Below are positions 1 through 7,041 of a stretch of 37,603 nt of DNA, piece after piece. The stretch is taken from NCBI GenBank assembly GCA_947491605.1, contig CANLJW010000009.1, positions 1 to 37,603 of the forward strand, read 5' to 3'. Each line of letters begins with the position of its first letter. The first letter of the stretch is position 1. The translations under genes were made by a program, and so were the position numbers. The stretch is from UBA7398 sp947491605 (GTDB lineage: Bacteria; Actinomycetota; Actinomycetes; Nanopelagicales; Nanopelagicaceae). The notes beneath the pieces were generated by a model that did no database searches, was not told the origin of the DNA, and was given only the letters and a program-made list of their open reading frames with translations.

Positions 1-392
1 GCAATTTTGTAAATGTAGTGTCGGCTGATTGCAGAAAAACGGGCATGAAAATTACTTGGTGCTGGGACGGCTGAAATAATGCGAATATCTTCAGTGAGAA
101 TTCGATTTAATTTATAAGCGAAATTTTCAATATCCCACGGGTTTCCATCGCGATCTAAATTTGGTAAATCAAAGTGGGCCACTTGTTGCGCTGCATGTAC
201 GCCAGCATCAGTTCTACCTGCGGCAGTTAAAGTGATGGTTTCGCGGGTAAAAGTTGCAATCGCGCTCTCCATCGTGCTCTGAATTGTTACTTGATCGGGT
301 TGCTTAGCCCAGCCAGCAAAGTTGGTACCGTCATAAGAAAAATCTAACCGGATACGAAAAAACCCACTCTCAGGGTTGAGAGTGGGTTCCAT
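1..392 (-). CDS. truA: tRNA pseudouridine(38-40) synthase TruA, N-terminal part (runs off the window)
   Basis: TruA converts uridines 38-40 of the tRNA anticodon stem-loop to pseudouridine in the cytoplasm. Only the first 130 codons are inside the window; the 3' end is cut by the left edge. Family motifs are clear: RIRLDFSYDGTNFAGW at residues 13-28 and the catalytic loop AGRTDAGVHA at 58-67, with Asp62 as the expected nucleophile. The start is the ATG at 392-390, the only ATG, GTG or TTG in this frame between the rplQ stop and the conserved domain. It gives a 12-residue extension before the usual family start. The gene follows rplQ by 27 nt, in the same reading frame, with no visible Shine-Dalgarno. 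Its first codons are built from an intrinsic-terminator hairpin (357-388), so expression probably depends on readthrough from the alpha operon. Identity is secure; the N-terminus is less so. Confidence 0.9.
   Translation of the reverse strand, partial: MEPTLNPESGFFRIRLDFSYDGTNFAGWAKQPDQVTIQSTMESAIATFTRETITLTAAGRTDAGVHAAQQVAHFDLPNLDRDGNPWDIENFAYKLNRILTEDIRIISAVPAPSNFHARFSAISRHYIYKI
357..388 (-). terminator. Intrinsic terminator overlapping the start of truA
   Basis: Read on the minus strand this is a perfect 12-bp stem (AACCCACTCTCA / TGAGAGTGGGTT) with an ACCC loop, running into six T residues. It lies 32 nt past the rplQ stop, where the end of the S10-spc-alpha transcription unit is expected. 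It also encodes about residues 2-12 of TruA, so it is terminator and coding sequence at once. The structure is seen directly; termination activity is inferred. Confidence 0.82.
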
Positions 393-419
393 CGTTAAGC
401 TATTTTGTGAAGAATTACT

Positions 420-878
420 TTACTTAGCGACAGCTTTCTTAGCTGCAGCTTTCTTCTTCGGTGCTGCAGCTTTCTTTGTGGCTTTTACTGCTTCATCAAC
501 TGTTGCAGTTTTAGCAGATACGCCATCTACAAGAACTTCGATAACTGCCATTGGCGCGTTATCGCCCTTGCGTGGGCCAATCTTTGTGATGCGGGTATAG
601 CCACCTTTGCGCGCTTCAAATCGTGGACCGATTTCAGTAAAGAGAGTGTGTACCACGCTCTTATTTGTAATCTGTGCCATTACTAAACGGCGTGCTGCAA
701 GGTCACCTTTTTTTGCATGAGTGATTAACTTTTCAGCTAGTGGACGTAACCGCTTTGCTTTCGCTTCAGTTGTGGTGATTTTTCCATGTTGGAAAAGTTG
801 TTCCGCAAGTGTGCGTAGCAATAAACGTTCGTGTGATGGGCTCGAGCCGAGGCGTGGGCCTTTACTTGGTCTTGGCAT
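420..878 (-). CDS. rplQ: 50S ribosomal protein L17
   Basis: L17 is a large-subunit protein near the peptide exit tunnel. The 152-residue product has the family opening (MPRPSKGPRLGSSPSHERLL) and the conserved ARRLV and FEARKGGYTRI stretches. Residues from about 130 form a lysine/alanine tail (KKAAAPKKKAAAKK), a low-complexity basic extension common in actinobacterial L17. It is the last gene of the alpha operon, 14 nt after the rpoA stop, as in many bacteria. An intrinsic terminator begins 32 nt beyond its stop, inside truA. ATG start. Confidence 0.97.
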   Translation of the reverse strand: MPRPSKGPRLGSSPSHERLLLRTLAEQLFQHGKITTTEAKAKRLRPLAEKLITHAKKGDLAARRLVMAQITNKSVVHTLFTEIGPRFEARKGGYTRITKIGPRKGDNAPMAVIEVLVDGVSAKTATVDEAVKATKKAAAPKKKAAAKKAVAK

Positions 879-892
879 TATCTATTCCTACC

Positions 893-1906
893 TTATGCCT
901 GCTCTGAATCGACAAGATCATCATCAACATCAGCGCCATAGTTCTGGTGCTTAGTTGGATCAAAGCCGACTGGTGAATCTTTGAGTTCCATGCCCATTGA
1001 TACCAATTTAGCTTTGACTTCATCGATTGATTTTGATCCGAAATTACGGATATCCAATAGATCAGCTTCGCTGCGGCTAATGAGTTCTCCAACAGTGTGG
1101 ATTCCTTCGCGCTTTAAGCAGTTATATGAGCGCACAGTTAGATCTAGATCTTCGATTGGAAGTGCTAGATCTGCAGCGAGCGCTGCATCTTGAATGGATG
1201 GACCGAGGTCAATTCCTTCAGCTGAATAGTTAAGTTCGTGTGCGAGACCGAAGAGTTCAACCAGTGTCTTACCTGCAGATGCCATTGCATCGCGAGGTGA
1301 GATTGAACGCTTGGTTTCAACATCAAGAATTAAACGATCGAAGTCGGTGCGTTGCTCTACCCGAGTTGCTTCTACCTTGTAGGTAACGCGAAGTACTGGT
1401 GAATAGATTGAGTCAACCGGAATTCGTCCGATCTCAGCGCCAACTTGCTTATTTTGAACTGCAGTTACATAACCGCGACCACGTTCAATTGTGATTTCAA
1501 TTTCAAGGTTTGCTTTTGCGTTCAAGGTTGCGATGTGAAGATCAGGGTTATGAACTTCAACGCCAGCCGGAACTGCAACATCAGCACCAGTTACTTTGCC
1601 ATCTCCGTTTTTGCGGATGTAAGCAACAGTTGGCTCATCGTTATCGGATGCGAAAACTAGGTTCTTGATGTTGAGGACGATCTCAGTGAGATCCTCTTTT
1701 ACGCCTTCAATGGTGCTGAACTCGTGGAGCGCACCAGCCACGCGGATGCTAGTGATAGCAGCGCCTGGGATTGAAGAGAGCAGGGTTCGTCGTAATGAAT
1801 TTCCAAGTGTGTAACCAAAGCCAGGTTCCAACGGTTCAATAATGAATCGGGAACGGCCTTCGTTTACTACTTCCTCGGAAAGGACGGGACGTTGTGCAAT
1901 TAGCAC
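893..1906 (-). CDS. rpoA: DNA-directed RNA polymerase subunit alpha
   Basis: The alpha subunit dimerises to nucleate assembly of RNA polymerase, and its C-terminal domain contacts promoter UP elements and activators. At 337 residues it is the normal length. Residues 1-230 form the N-terminal assembly domain (GYTLGNSLRRTLLSSIPG at 31-48). A linker follows, then the helix-hairpin-helix C-terminal domain at about 250-310, with RSYNCLKREGIHTVGEL. Arg259 matches the DNA-contacting Arg265 of E. coli. The tail is acidic (DVDDDLVDSEQ). The start is a GTG with a good GGAGGAA Shine-Dalgarno 7 nt upstream. A 90-nt gap with a small hairpin separates it from rpsD. Confidence 0.98.
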   Translation of the reverse strand: MLIAQRPVLSEEVVNEGRSRFIIEPLEPGFGYTLGNSLRRTLLSSIPGAAITSIRVAGALHEFSTIEGVKEDLTEIVLNIKNLVFASDNDEPTVAYIRKNGDGKVTGADVAVPAGVEVHNPDLHIATLNAKANLEIEITIERGRGYVTAVQNKQVGAEIGRIPVDSIYSPVLRVTYKVEATRVEQRTDFDRLILDVETKRSISPRDAMASAGKTLVELFGLAHELNYSAEGIDLGPSIQDAALAADLALPIEDLDLTVRSYNCLKREGIHTVGELISRSEADLLDIRNFGSKSIDEVKAKLVSMGMELKDSPVGFDPTKHQNYGADVDDDLVDSEQA

Positions 1907-1927
1907 TGGGTTCCTCCATAGGTCTGG

Positions 1928-1947
1928 GACATCCGCTATTTGATGTC
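1928..1947 (-). promoter_or_regulatory. Small hairpin in the rpsD-rpoA intergenic gap
   Basis: The 90-nt gap between rpsD and rpoA holds a 6-bp inverted repeat (GACATC / GATGTC) with an 8-nt loop, 20 nt before the GTG start of rpoA. Next to the rpsD stop the same gap contains A-runs in the minus-strand sense, which are not terminator-like. Possible roles are transcript stabilisation or setting the ratio of alpha to ribosomal proteins. No function can be assigned from sequence. Confidence 0.35.
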
Positions 1948-1996
1948 GCCTGGGTTGGTACGGTTTTTTAGTTTTTTTAAATCTTTAAATCAGCTT

Positions 1997-2623
1997 TTAC
2001 TTGGAGTAAAGCTCAACGATTAGTTGTTCTTGGACTTGAGTATCAATCACAGCGCGGTTTGGTTGACCGTGGATGATTATGCGCATCTGTGAAGGCACAA
2101 CTTCCATCCATGCTGGAACTGATTTTTCGCCGAATTCGGCGCTCGCCACGATGAATGGCGTCAAGTCTTGGGATTTTTCAACAACATCAACGATGTCGTA
2201 GATGGATACACGATAAGAAGGAATATCAACCTTCTTGCCGTTAACCAAGATATGCCCGTGACGAACAACTTGGCGGGCCATGTCGCGGCTCTTTGCAAAG
2301 CCGGCGCGATATACCACGTTATCCAAGCGAGTCTCAAGCAGAATTAACAAGTTCTCACCAGTCTTGCCAGCGAGACGACTTGCCTCTTCATAATAATTTC
2401 GGAATTGACGTTCTAGAACACCATAAATACGTGCGCACTTTTGCTTTTCGCGCATCTGTAATAAGTATTCAGAATCCTTGGAGCGACCACGACCATGTTG
2501 CCCTGGTGGGTATGGCCGAGATTCGATCGGACACTTTGGTCCATCGCACTTAGAGCCCTTAAGGAAGAGCTTTACTTTTTCGCGACGGCAGCGCTTGCAA
2601 TCTGCACCGGTATAACGAGCCAT
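1997..2623 (-). CDS. rpsD: 30S ribosomal protein S4, zinc-binding (C+) form
   Basis: S4 nucleates 30S assembly by binding the 5' domain of 16S rRNA; in gammaproteobacteria it also represses the alpha operon. The 208-residue protein keeps a four-cysteine zinc ribbon at its N-terminus (Cys9, Cys12, Cys26, Cys31), followed by RPYPPGQHGRGR and the S4 RNA-binding domain at about 98-160 (ETRLDNVVYRAGFA, VRHGHILVNGKKVD). Many actinobacteria carry cysteine-free S4 copies, so this is the zinc-dependent form. It follows rpsK by 16 nt. ATG start with an AAGGAAGAA-type ribosome-binding site. Confidence 0.97.
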   Translation of the reverse strand: MARYTGADCKRCRREKVKLFLKGSKCDGPKCPIESRPYPPGQHGRGRSKDSEYLLQMREKQKCARIYGVLERQFRNYYEEASRLAGKTGENLLILLETRLDNVVYRAGFAKSRDMARQVVRHGHILVNGKKVDIPSYRVSIYDIVDVVEKSQDLTPFIVASAEFGEKSVPAWMEVVPSQMRIIIHGQPNRAVIDTQVQEQLIVELYSK

Positions 2624-2639
2624 TTAGTTTCTTCCTTCC

Positions 2640-3068
2640 TTAAACTCTACGAGGTTTTGGTGGACGGCAACCGTTATGTGCCATTGGAGTTACATCAGAG
2701 ATGGCTCCAACTTCTAAACCGGCTGCTTGAAGTGAACGAATTGCAGTTTCGCGACCAGAGCCTGGGCCCTTTACGAAAACATCTACTTTTTTCAAACCAT
2801 GTTCTTGGGCTTTACGAGCAGCAGCTTCTGCAGCAAGTTGAGCAGCGAACGGAGTTGATTTACGTGATCCTTTGAAACCAACTTGGCCTGATGAAGCCCA
2901 AGAAATTACGGCGCCGGATGGATCAGTTATCGAAATAATGGTGTTGTTAAAGGTGCTCTTGATATAGGCGTGACCGAAGGCAATATTTTTCTTTTCCTTC
3001 TTGCGCGCCTTGACCTTACCTTTTACGGCAGGTTTAGCAGTTGCGGTTTTAGCTTTTGGGGCGGCCAT
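2640..3068 (-). CDS. rpsK: 30S ribosomal protein S11
   Basis: S11 lies on the 30S platform near the mRNA exit. The 142-residue protein has the family core from about residue 28 (IAFGHAYIKSTFNNTIIS, SSGQVGFKGSRKSTPFAAQ, VKGPGSGRETAIRSLQAAGL) and the C-terminal NGCRPPKPRRV. Before it is a basic lysine/alanine extension of about 25 residues, typical of actinobacterial S11. Its ATG shares one base with the rpsM stop (TAATG), so translation is probably coupled to S13. Confidence 0.97.
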   Translation of the reverse strand: MAAPKAKTATAKPAVKGKVKARKKEKKNIAFGHAYIKSTFNNTIISITDPSGAVISWASSGQVGFKGSRKSTPFAAQLAAEAAARKAQEHGLKKVDVFVKGPGSGRETAIRSLQAAGLEVGAISDVTPMAHNGCRPPKPRRV

Positions 3069-3445
3069 TACTTGGTCTCCTGTTTCTTACCAGCAATTGC
3101 TACACGTGGACCCTTGCGAGTGCGTGCATTGGTGTGGGTACGTTGGCCACGAACTGGAAGTCCCTTACGGTGACGAATTCCTTGGTAGCACTGAATTTCA
3201 ACTTTACGACGGATATCGCCAGAGACTTCACGGCGAAGATCGCCTTCGATTTTATAATTTGCTTCGATGTATTCACGAAGCTTGATGAGATCTGGCTCTT
3301 GCAGATCCTTAACGCGGATATCTGGAGAAACACCAGTCGCTGCAAGTGTTGCATGCGCGCGGGTTTCACCGATTCCGAAAATATATTGAAGCGCAACCTC
3401 AAGCCGTTTTTCACGCGGCAGGTCGACGCCAACTAGACGGGCCAT
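3068..3445 (-). CDS. rpsM: 30S ribosomal protein S13
   Basis: S13 sits in the 30S head and bridges to the large subunit and tRNAs. The 125-residue product has the family start MARLVGVDLPREKRLEVAL, the helix-turn-helix region (YIFGIGETRA) and the C-terminal basic motif GLPVRGQRTHTNARTRKGP. It is the first gene of the alpha group and lies after a 137-nt structured gap. That is the position where the S4-controlled leader sits in E. coli. Its stop overlaps the rpsK start by one base. Confidence 0.97.
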   Translation of the reverse strand: MARLVGVDLPREKRLEVALQYIFGIGETRAHATLAATGVSPDIRVKDLQEPDLIKLREYIEANYKIEGDLRREVSGDIRRKVEIQCYQGIRHRKGLPVRGQRTHTNARTRKGPRVAIAGKKQETK

Positions 3446-3582
3446 TTACATACCTATTCCATTATTCCGAAGGTCCTGAGCAGTGCTTCTCTTTCGAGCT
3501 TCCGCCTTCGGGCAGAAGGTTTAGTAGTTTCCTACTAATTGCACCACACGTACTTTTATTTAGTTATAACTGCTATAAAAAA
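3446..3582 (-). promoter_or_regulatory. Structured leader between rpmJ and rpsM (candidate alpha-operon regulatory element)
   Basis: This 137-nt gap is long for a cluster where most genes touch. On the minus strand it holds two adjacent tetraloop hairpins: TTAGTAG-GAAA-CTACTAA (3521-3538, perfect 7 bp) and CTTCTGCC-CGAA-GGCGGAAG (3499-3518, 8 bp with one G-T wobble). Neither is followed by a T-run, so they do not look like terminators. In E. coli S4 binds a pseudoknot at this place upstream of rpsM. Whether this leader binds S4 or another protein is inference. Confidence 0.5.
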
Positions 3583-3696
3583 TTAGCCTTGACGTTGCTT
3601 GTGACGTAGGTTGTCGCAGATAACCATGACGCGACCATTACGACGTACAACTTTGCACTTGTCGCAAATCTTCTTCACGCTTGGTTTAACCTTCAC
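3583..3696 (-). CDS. rpmJ: 50S ribosomal protein L36, zinc-binding form
   Basis: L36 is the smallest large-subunit protein and stabilises 23S rRNA folding. The 37-residue protein reads MKVKPSVKKICDKCKVVRRN at residues 1-20 and ends RHKQRQG. It has the zinc ligands Cys11, Cys14, Cys27 and His32 of the C+ form. The start is a GTG at 3696, preceded by GAGGAT about 8 nt upstream; the next in-frame candidate would remove the conserved N-terminus. It lies between infA and the rpsM leader, the standard actinobacterial position. Confidence 0.95.
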   Translation of the reverse strand: MKVKPSVKKICDKCKVVRRNGRVMVICDNLRHKQRQG

Positions 3697-3723
3697 AACA
3701 TCCTCGTTTCGTAACGTAACTAA

Positions 3724-3945
3724 TTATTTGTAACGGTAAATAATTCGACCTCTAGTGAGGTCATATGGACTCAACTCCACGATCACACGGTCAGATGGCA
3801 AGATGCGAATGTAGTTCTGTCGCATCTTCCCGCTGATGTGCGCGAGAACGTTATGTCCATTTGTAAGTTCAACCCGAAACATTGCGTTTGGTAAAGCTTC
3901 AGCCACGGTGCCCTCGATTTCGATTGCACCTTCTTTTTTGGCCAA
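3724..3945 (-). CDS. infA: Translation initiation factor IF-1
   Basis: IF-1 occupies the ribosomal A site during initiation and supports IF2 and IF3. It is a single S1/OB-fold domain of 73 residues, the usual length: AIEIEGTVAEALPNAMFRVEL, HISGKMRQNYIRILPSDRVIVELSPYDLTRGRI. The start is TTG at 3945, the only start before the conserved KKEGAIEIEG, with a modest AGTAGG ribosome-binding site. A 144-nt gap separates it from nagA upstream, so infA probably has its own promoter for the infA-rpmJ-alpha genes. Confidence 0.96.
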   Translation of the reverse strand: MAKKEGAIEIEGTVAEALPNAMFRVELTNGHNVLAHISGKMRQNYIRILPSDRVIVELSPYDLTRGRIIYRYK

Positions 3946-4089
3946 GCACTACCTACTAACTCTCGTTTAACGAATTTACTTATATGCTTCCGCTCAGCCA
4001 GCTACTTTCAAATTTCTTTCAAAGCAACGCGCCGATAGGCAGAGGGTTAGTTTAGGCGGGGCGGCGGTATAAGGGAAATCCGCCGGAAG
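3946..4089 (-). promoter_or_regulatory. nagA-infA intergenic region: hairpin after nagA and probable infA promoter
   Basis: Just past the nagA stop lies an inverted repeat CGGCGG / CCGCCG (4062-4085, 12-nt loop) without a following T-run, at best a weak or Rho-assisted terminator. Nearer infA the minus strand has TTGAAA and TATAAG elements, but their spacing of about 20 nt is not ideal, so I do not assign exact boxes. The size of this gap in a tightly packed cluster is the main reason to expect a promoter here. Confidence 0.35.
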
Positions 4090-5163
4090 TTACGCGGGAA
4101 TGACCTGGACTGGAGAGCCCAAATCGAGTGCTCCGATATGGCCTTGGCCAATCAAGGCAGCCGGCCGCGAAGTCATGCTGGCGATCGCGGATTCCAAATT
4201 AACACCAAGGTCCAATAACAAATTAAGGGAGCCATAAAGGGACTCGACTCCCCCGGCTAGCACGCCATCGCTTCTAACGGCGCGGCCCGCCTTTACTTCT
4301 ACTTCAAAAGTTCCGAATGGAAATTTACCTTCGCCAAGTCCGGCAGGTGCGACTGCATCGTTAGTCAGAACAAATCTATTTGGCGCGGCCGCAATTGTGG
4401 CTTGCACAACTTCTGGTGCAACATGAACGCCATCAACAATAATTTGAATAGTGACATCATCACGTTCTAAGGCAACCCCGACAAGGCCCGGTGATCGCAG
4501 AGTCATTGGCAGCATTGCGTTCCATAAATGTGTAACAGTTTTCGCACCGGCATCAAACCCAGCGTTCGCTTCATCGGCGGTCGCGCCGGAATGGCCTAAC
4601 GAAACCACAATTCCCATCGCGGATAAATGTTTTATAACTTCAATTGCACCCGGAAGTTCTGGTGCGATAGTCACCATTGCAACCGAACCGGCTCGTAAAT
4701 ATTTTCCAATTAAATCTAAATCTGGAGTTCGGAAATAATCTAAAGGGTGTACACCTGGTTTAGCAGTTGAGATAAATGGACCCTCTAAATGAATTCCTAA
4801 AATCTTAGCTTCGCCGCTCTCTGCTTCGCGTTTTGCATTTTCGATAAGCGCCATAACTCGCAAGGTTTCTTCGATAGGTCCAGTAATCAAAGTTGGCAAA
4901 TACCCAACCACGCCTTGGTTATAAAGTGATTTCGAAACTTGTTTTATATCTGAAACAGTCTTGGCCGAAAGTAAATCCATACCGCCATGACCATTTACTT
5001 GCAGATCTACAAAACCTGGAATTGCTAATCCAGATTTACCGGCGCTCTCTCCATAACTAATTAATTCTCGATTTTTTACAACAATTCCACCGCTAATCCA
5101 TTGTTCGTTTATTAAAGCTTTTTCAGTTGGAATCGAGCCAGATTCGATAAAAGTTGAGATCAT
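4090..5163 (-). CDS. nagA: N-acetylglucosamine-6-phosphate deacetylase
   Basis: NagA hydrolyses N-acetylglucosamine-6-phosphate to glucosamine-6-phosphate and acetate, a step in amino-sugar use and cell-wall recycling. The 357-residue product is an amidohydrolase-fold enzyme. It shows PGFVDLQVNGHGG at 49-61, HLEGPF at 125-130 (metal ligand Glu127), LGHSGAT with His191, HLWNAM with His212, VDGVHV near 243 and LTNDAVAPAG with catalytic Asp269. It overlaps the upstream SIS-domain gene by 4 nt (ATGA), so the two are translationally coupled and likely act in sequence. The pair sits between map and infA, which are usually neighbours. No dedicated regulator or transporter is nearby. Confidence 0.92.
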   Translation of the reverse strand: MISTFIESGSIPTEKALINEQWISGGIVVKNRELISYGESAGKSGLAIPGFVDLQVNGHGGMDLLSAKTVSDIKQVSKSLYNQGVVGYLPTLITGPIEETLRVMALIENAKREAESGEAKILGIHLEGPFISTAKPGVHPLDYFRTPDLDLIGKYLRAGSVAMVTIAPELPGAIEVIKHLSAMGIVVSLGHSGATADEANAGFDAGAKTVTHLWNAMLPMTLRSPGLVGVALERDDVTIQIIVDGVHVAPEVVQATIAAAPNRFVLTNDAVAPAGLGEGKFPFGTFEVEVKAGRAVRSDGVLAGGVESLYGSLNLLLDLGVNLESAIASMTSRPAALIGQGHIGALDLGSPVQVIPA

Positions 5164-6191
5164 TTAGTCTTAGTAACTTTCAAAAGGCCGGCAGGTGCAT
5201 CTGGGTTTAGTCCATTTTTTATTGCAAGCAACATTGCAAACTGTTGCAACACGATGCTATCTGCAATCACGGCAAGGGTTTCTGGAAGGTTTGCGCCGCC
5301 TAATGAAATCTCACCACTCTTTAATTCAAAGCCACTACCAATCCAGTAAATATGTGGCGTAATCTCTCGAATTCGCGTAACCGTGGCCGCCATTCCGGTA
5401 GTTGATACTCCGGTTGGTGCCAAGAAGATCACACGGGAGTTTTCATGAAGTGAGGAAATCGGCCCATGCAAATAATCGGCTGACGAAAAAGATGAGACGG
5501 GAATCTTTAAAGTTTCTTGGATTTTTAACGCAGTTTCGTGGGCATTTGCATATGCAAAACCACGACCTAGCGTGGTGATGCCAAAGGAATGATCAAAGCT
5601 ATCTACAATTTTTGAAACGCTATCAATATTTGAAACTACACGATTTGCTTCACTAACTAGCGATGCAAAATCAATCGCTTCTTTCGCCCAGATAGAAACA
5701 ACTAAGAGTGAGAGCAATAGTTCGGCTGAGTAGCTCTTAGTCGCAGCAACTGCTTTCTCTTCGCCAGCCTCTAAATAAAGATGGAGGTCGGCAGACTTTG
5801 CAAGTGGGCTATTTAGATCATTGGTAAGGGCTAAAACTTTTGCACCACCGATTTTCGCAGCTTGCGCATAATTAATTAGATCTGGAGATTGGCCACTCTG
5901 ACTGAGCGCTATAACTAAACAATTCTTAAATTTTAATTTACTCTGATAAACGGTAACTACTGATGGCGAGGCTAGCCCACATGGAATCCCGATTTTAGTT
6001 TCAATTAAATACTTTAAATAAAGTGCGGCGTTATCGGAGGTACCGCGAGCTAGCAAAATAACGGAATCAAAGGAATCTAATGGCAGTTTTTGAACTTGCG
6101 CAGTAATACTGGCAGCGCTATCGGCAAGCTTCTGGAAAACGCTAGGAATCTGCGCGATTTCTGCCCGCATCAGCGAACCATTATTACTCAT
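5160..6191 (-). CDS. SIS-domain sugar-phosphate isomerase/deaminase (AgaS / NagB-II / GlmS C-terminal type)
   Basis: The protein has two SIS domains and resembles the isomerase half of GlmS without the glutaminase half. Visible motifs (343-residue numbering) are LLARGTSDNAALYLKYLIE at 46-64, ALSQSGQSPDLI at 95-106, EEKAVAATKSYSAEL at 144-158, TLGRG at 207-211, ADYLHGPISSL at 238-248 and the C-terminal LNPDAPAGLLKVTK. With nagA coupled downstream, the most likely role is conversion of glucosamine-6-phosphate to fructose-6-phosphate plus ammonia (NagB-II type). A different amino-sugar substrate (AgaS-like) is possible. I chose the ATG at 6191; a GTG at 6206 would add MRKLA. Neither has a clear Shine-Dalgarno. 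It follows map by 37 nt. Confidence 0.78.
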   Translation of the reverse strand: MSNNGSLMRAEIAQIPSVFQKLADSAASITAQVQKLPLDSFDSVILLARGTSDNAALYLKYLIETKIGIPCGLASPSVVTVYQSKLKFKNCLVIALSQSGQSPDLINYAQAAKIGGAKVLALTNDLNSPLAKSADLHLYLEAGEEKAVAATKSYSAELLLSLLVVSIWAKEAIDFASLVSEANRVVSNIDSVSKIVDSFDHSFGITTLGRGFAYANAHETALKIQETLKIPVSSFSSADYLHGPISSLHENSRVIFLAPTGVSTTGMAATVTRIREITPHIYWIGSGFELKSGEISLGGANLPETLAVIADSIVLQQFAMLLAIKNGLNPDAPAGLLKVTKTK

Positions 6192-6228
6192 GGCTAATTT
6201 TCGCACAGTTGGTGCTAATTAGGAAAAA

Positions 6229-7041
6229 CTAAGAGAGTAACGAAGATATTTCTACGCCTAACGCGCCTAATTCAGCTTTACCGCCATCATGCGCAGTCAG
6301 CACAAAAGGTTTTCCATCTGGCAAAATTGCAAATGAATTTTCAAAGTGTGCACCACGCGATTTATCAGTAGTTACCACAGTCCAATCATCTGATAACACT
6401 TTAGTTTTATCGGTACCGCGGGTAATCATAGGTTCGATAGCTAACGCCATTCCAATAATAATTTCTGGGCCATTCCCAGCTTTACCAAAATTTAAAATAT
6501 GCGGTTCTTGATGCATTTCACTGCCAATGCCATGGCCACCGTATTCGCGCAAAATTCCGTATTTTCCTTGGGAAATAATGTATTGCTCAATTGCAAAACT
6601 CATATCAGTTAACTTGCCGCCACATTTTCCAGCTGCAATACCGTGCCACATCGAAGCTTCGCAAACATCCAACATTTCTTGATCAGCGGGATCAATTGGA
6701 TCTACAACTACCGAGAATGCGGCGTCGCCGTGCCAACCTTCAATAATTGCACCGCAATCAATTGAAACCACATCACCTGGCATGATCATGCGATCGCTAG
6801 GAATGCCATGCACAATTTCTTCATTGATTGAAGTACAAATAGTTCCAGAAAACCCGTGATAACCCTTGAAATTAGATTTGCCACCACCGCGGCGGATATT
6901 AGCTTCCGCAATTGCATCTAGTGCGCTCGTAGTAATTCCAGGTTTTATATTTTCTTTTACTAAATCTAAAGTCTCTCTAACTAATAGACCAGCCTTGCGC
7001 ATTGACTCAAGTTGCGCCAAATTCTTGATTTGGATAGCCAT
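6229..7041 (-). CDS. map: Type I methionine aminopeptidase
   Basis: This enzyme removes the initiator methionine from nascent proteins. The 270-residue product has the pita-bread fold ligands in near E. coli numbering: His79 (EEIVHGIP), Asp95 (SIDCGA), Asp106 (GWHGDAA), His170 (YGGHGIG), Glu203 (LAIEPM) and Glu234 (AHFENS). It is a short form without the N-terminal zinc finger or SH3-binding extension of some actinobacterial paralogues. Its ATG directly abuts the adk stop, with no spacer and no clear Shine-Dalgarno, so translation is probably coupled. The order secY-adk-map is standard. Confidence 0.96.
   Translation of the reverse strand: MAIQIKNLAQLESMRKAGLLVRETLDLVKENIKPGITTSALDAIAEANIRRGGGKSNFKGYHGFSGTICTSINEEIVHGIPSDRMIMPGDVVSIDCGAIIEGWHGDAAFSVVVDPIDPADQEMLDVCEASMWHGIAAGKCGGKLTDMSFAIEQYIISQGKYGILREYGGHGIGSEMHQEPHILNFGKAGNGPEIIIGMALAIEPMITRGTDKTKVLSDDWTVVTTDKSRGAHFENSFAILPDGKPFVLTAHDGGKAELGALGVEISSLLS

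Noticed and set aside
3056..3436. Long antisense frame opposite rpsM/rpsK
   Set aside because: It follows the codon pattern of the ribosomal genes in mirror image, has no ribosome-binding site and resembles no protein family.
3499..3538. Intrinsic terminator between rpmJ and rpsM
   Set aside because: Both hairpins lack a following T-run on the transcribed strand; they were kept as leader structures instead.
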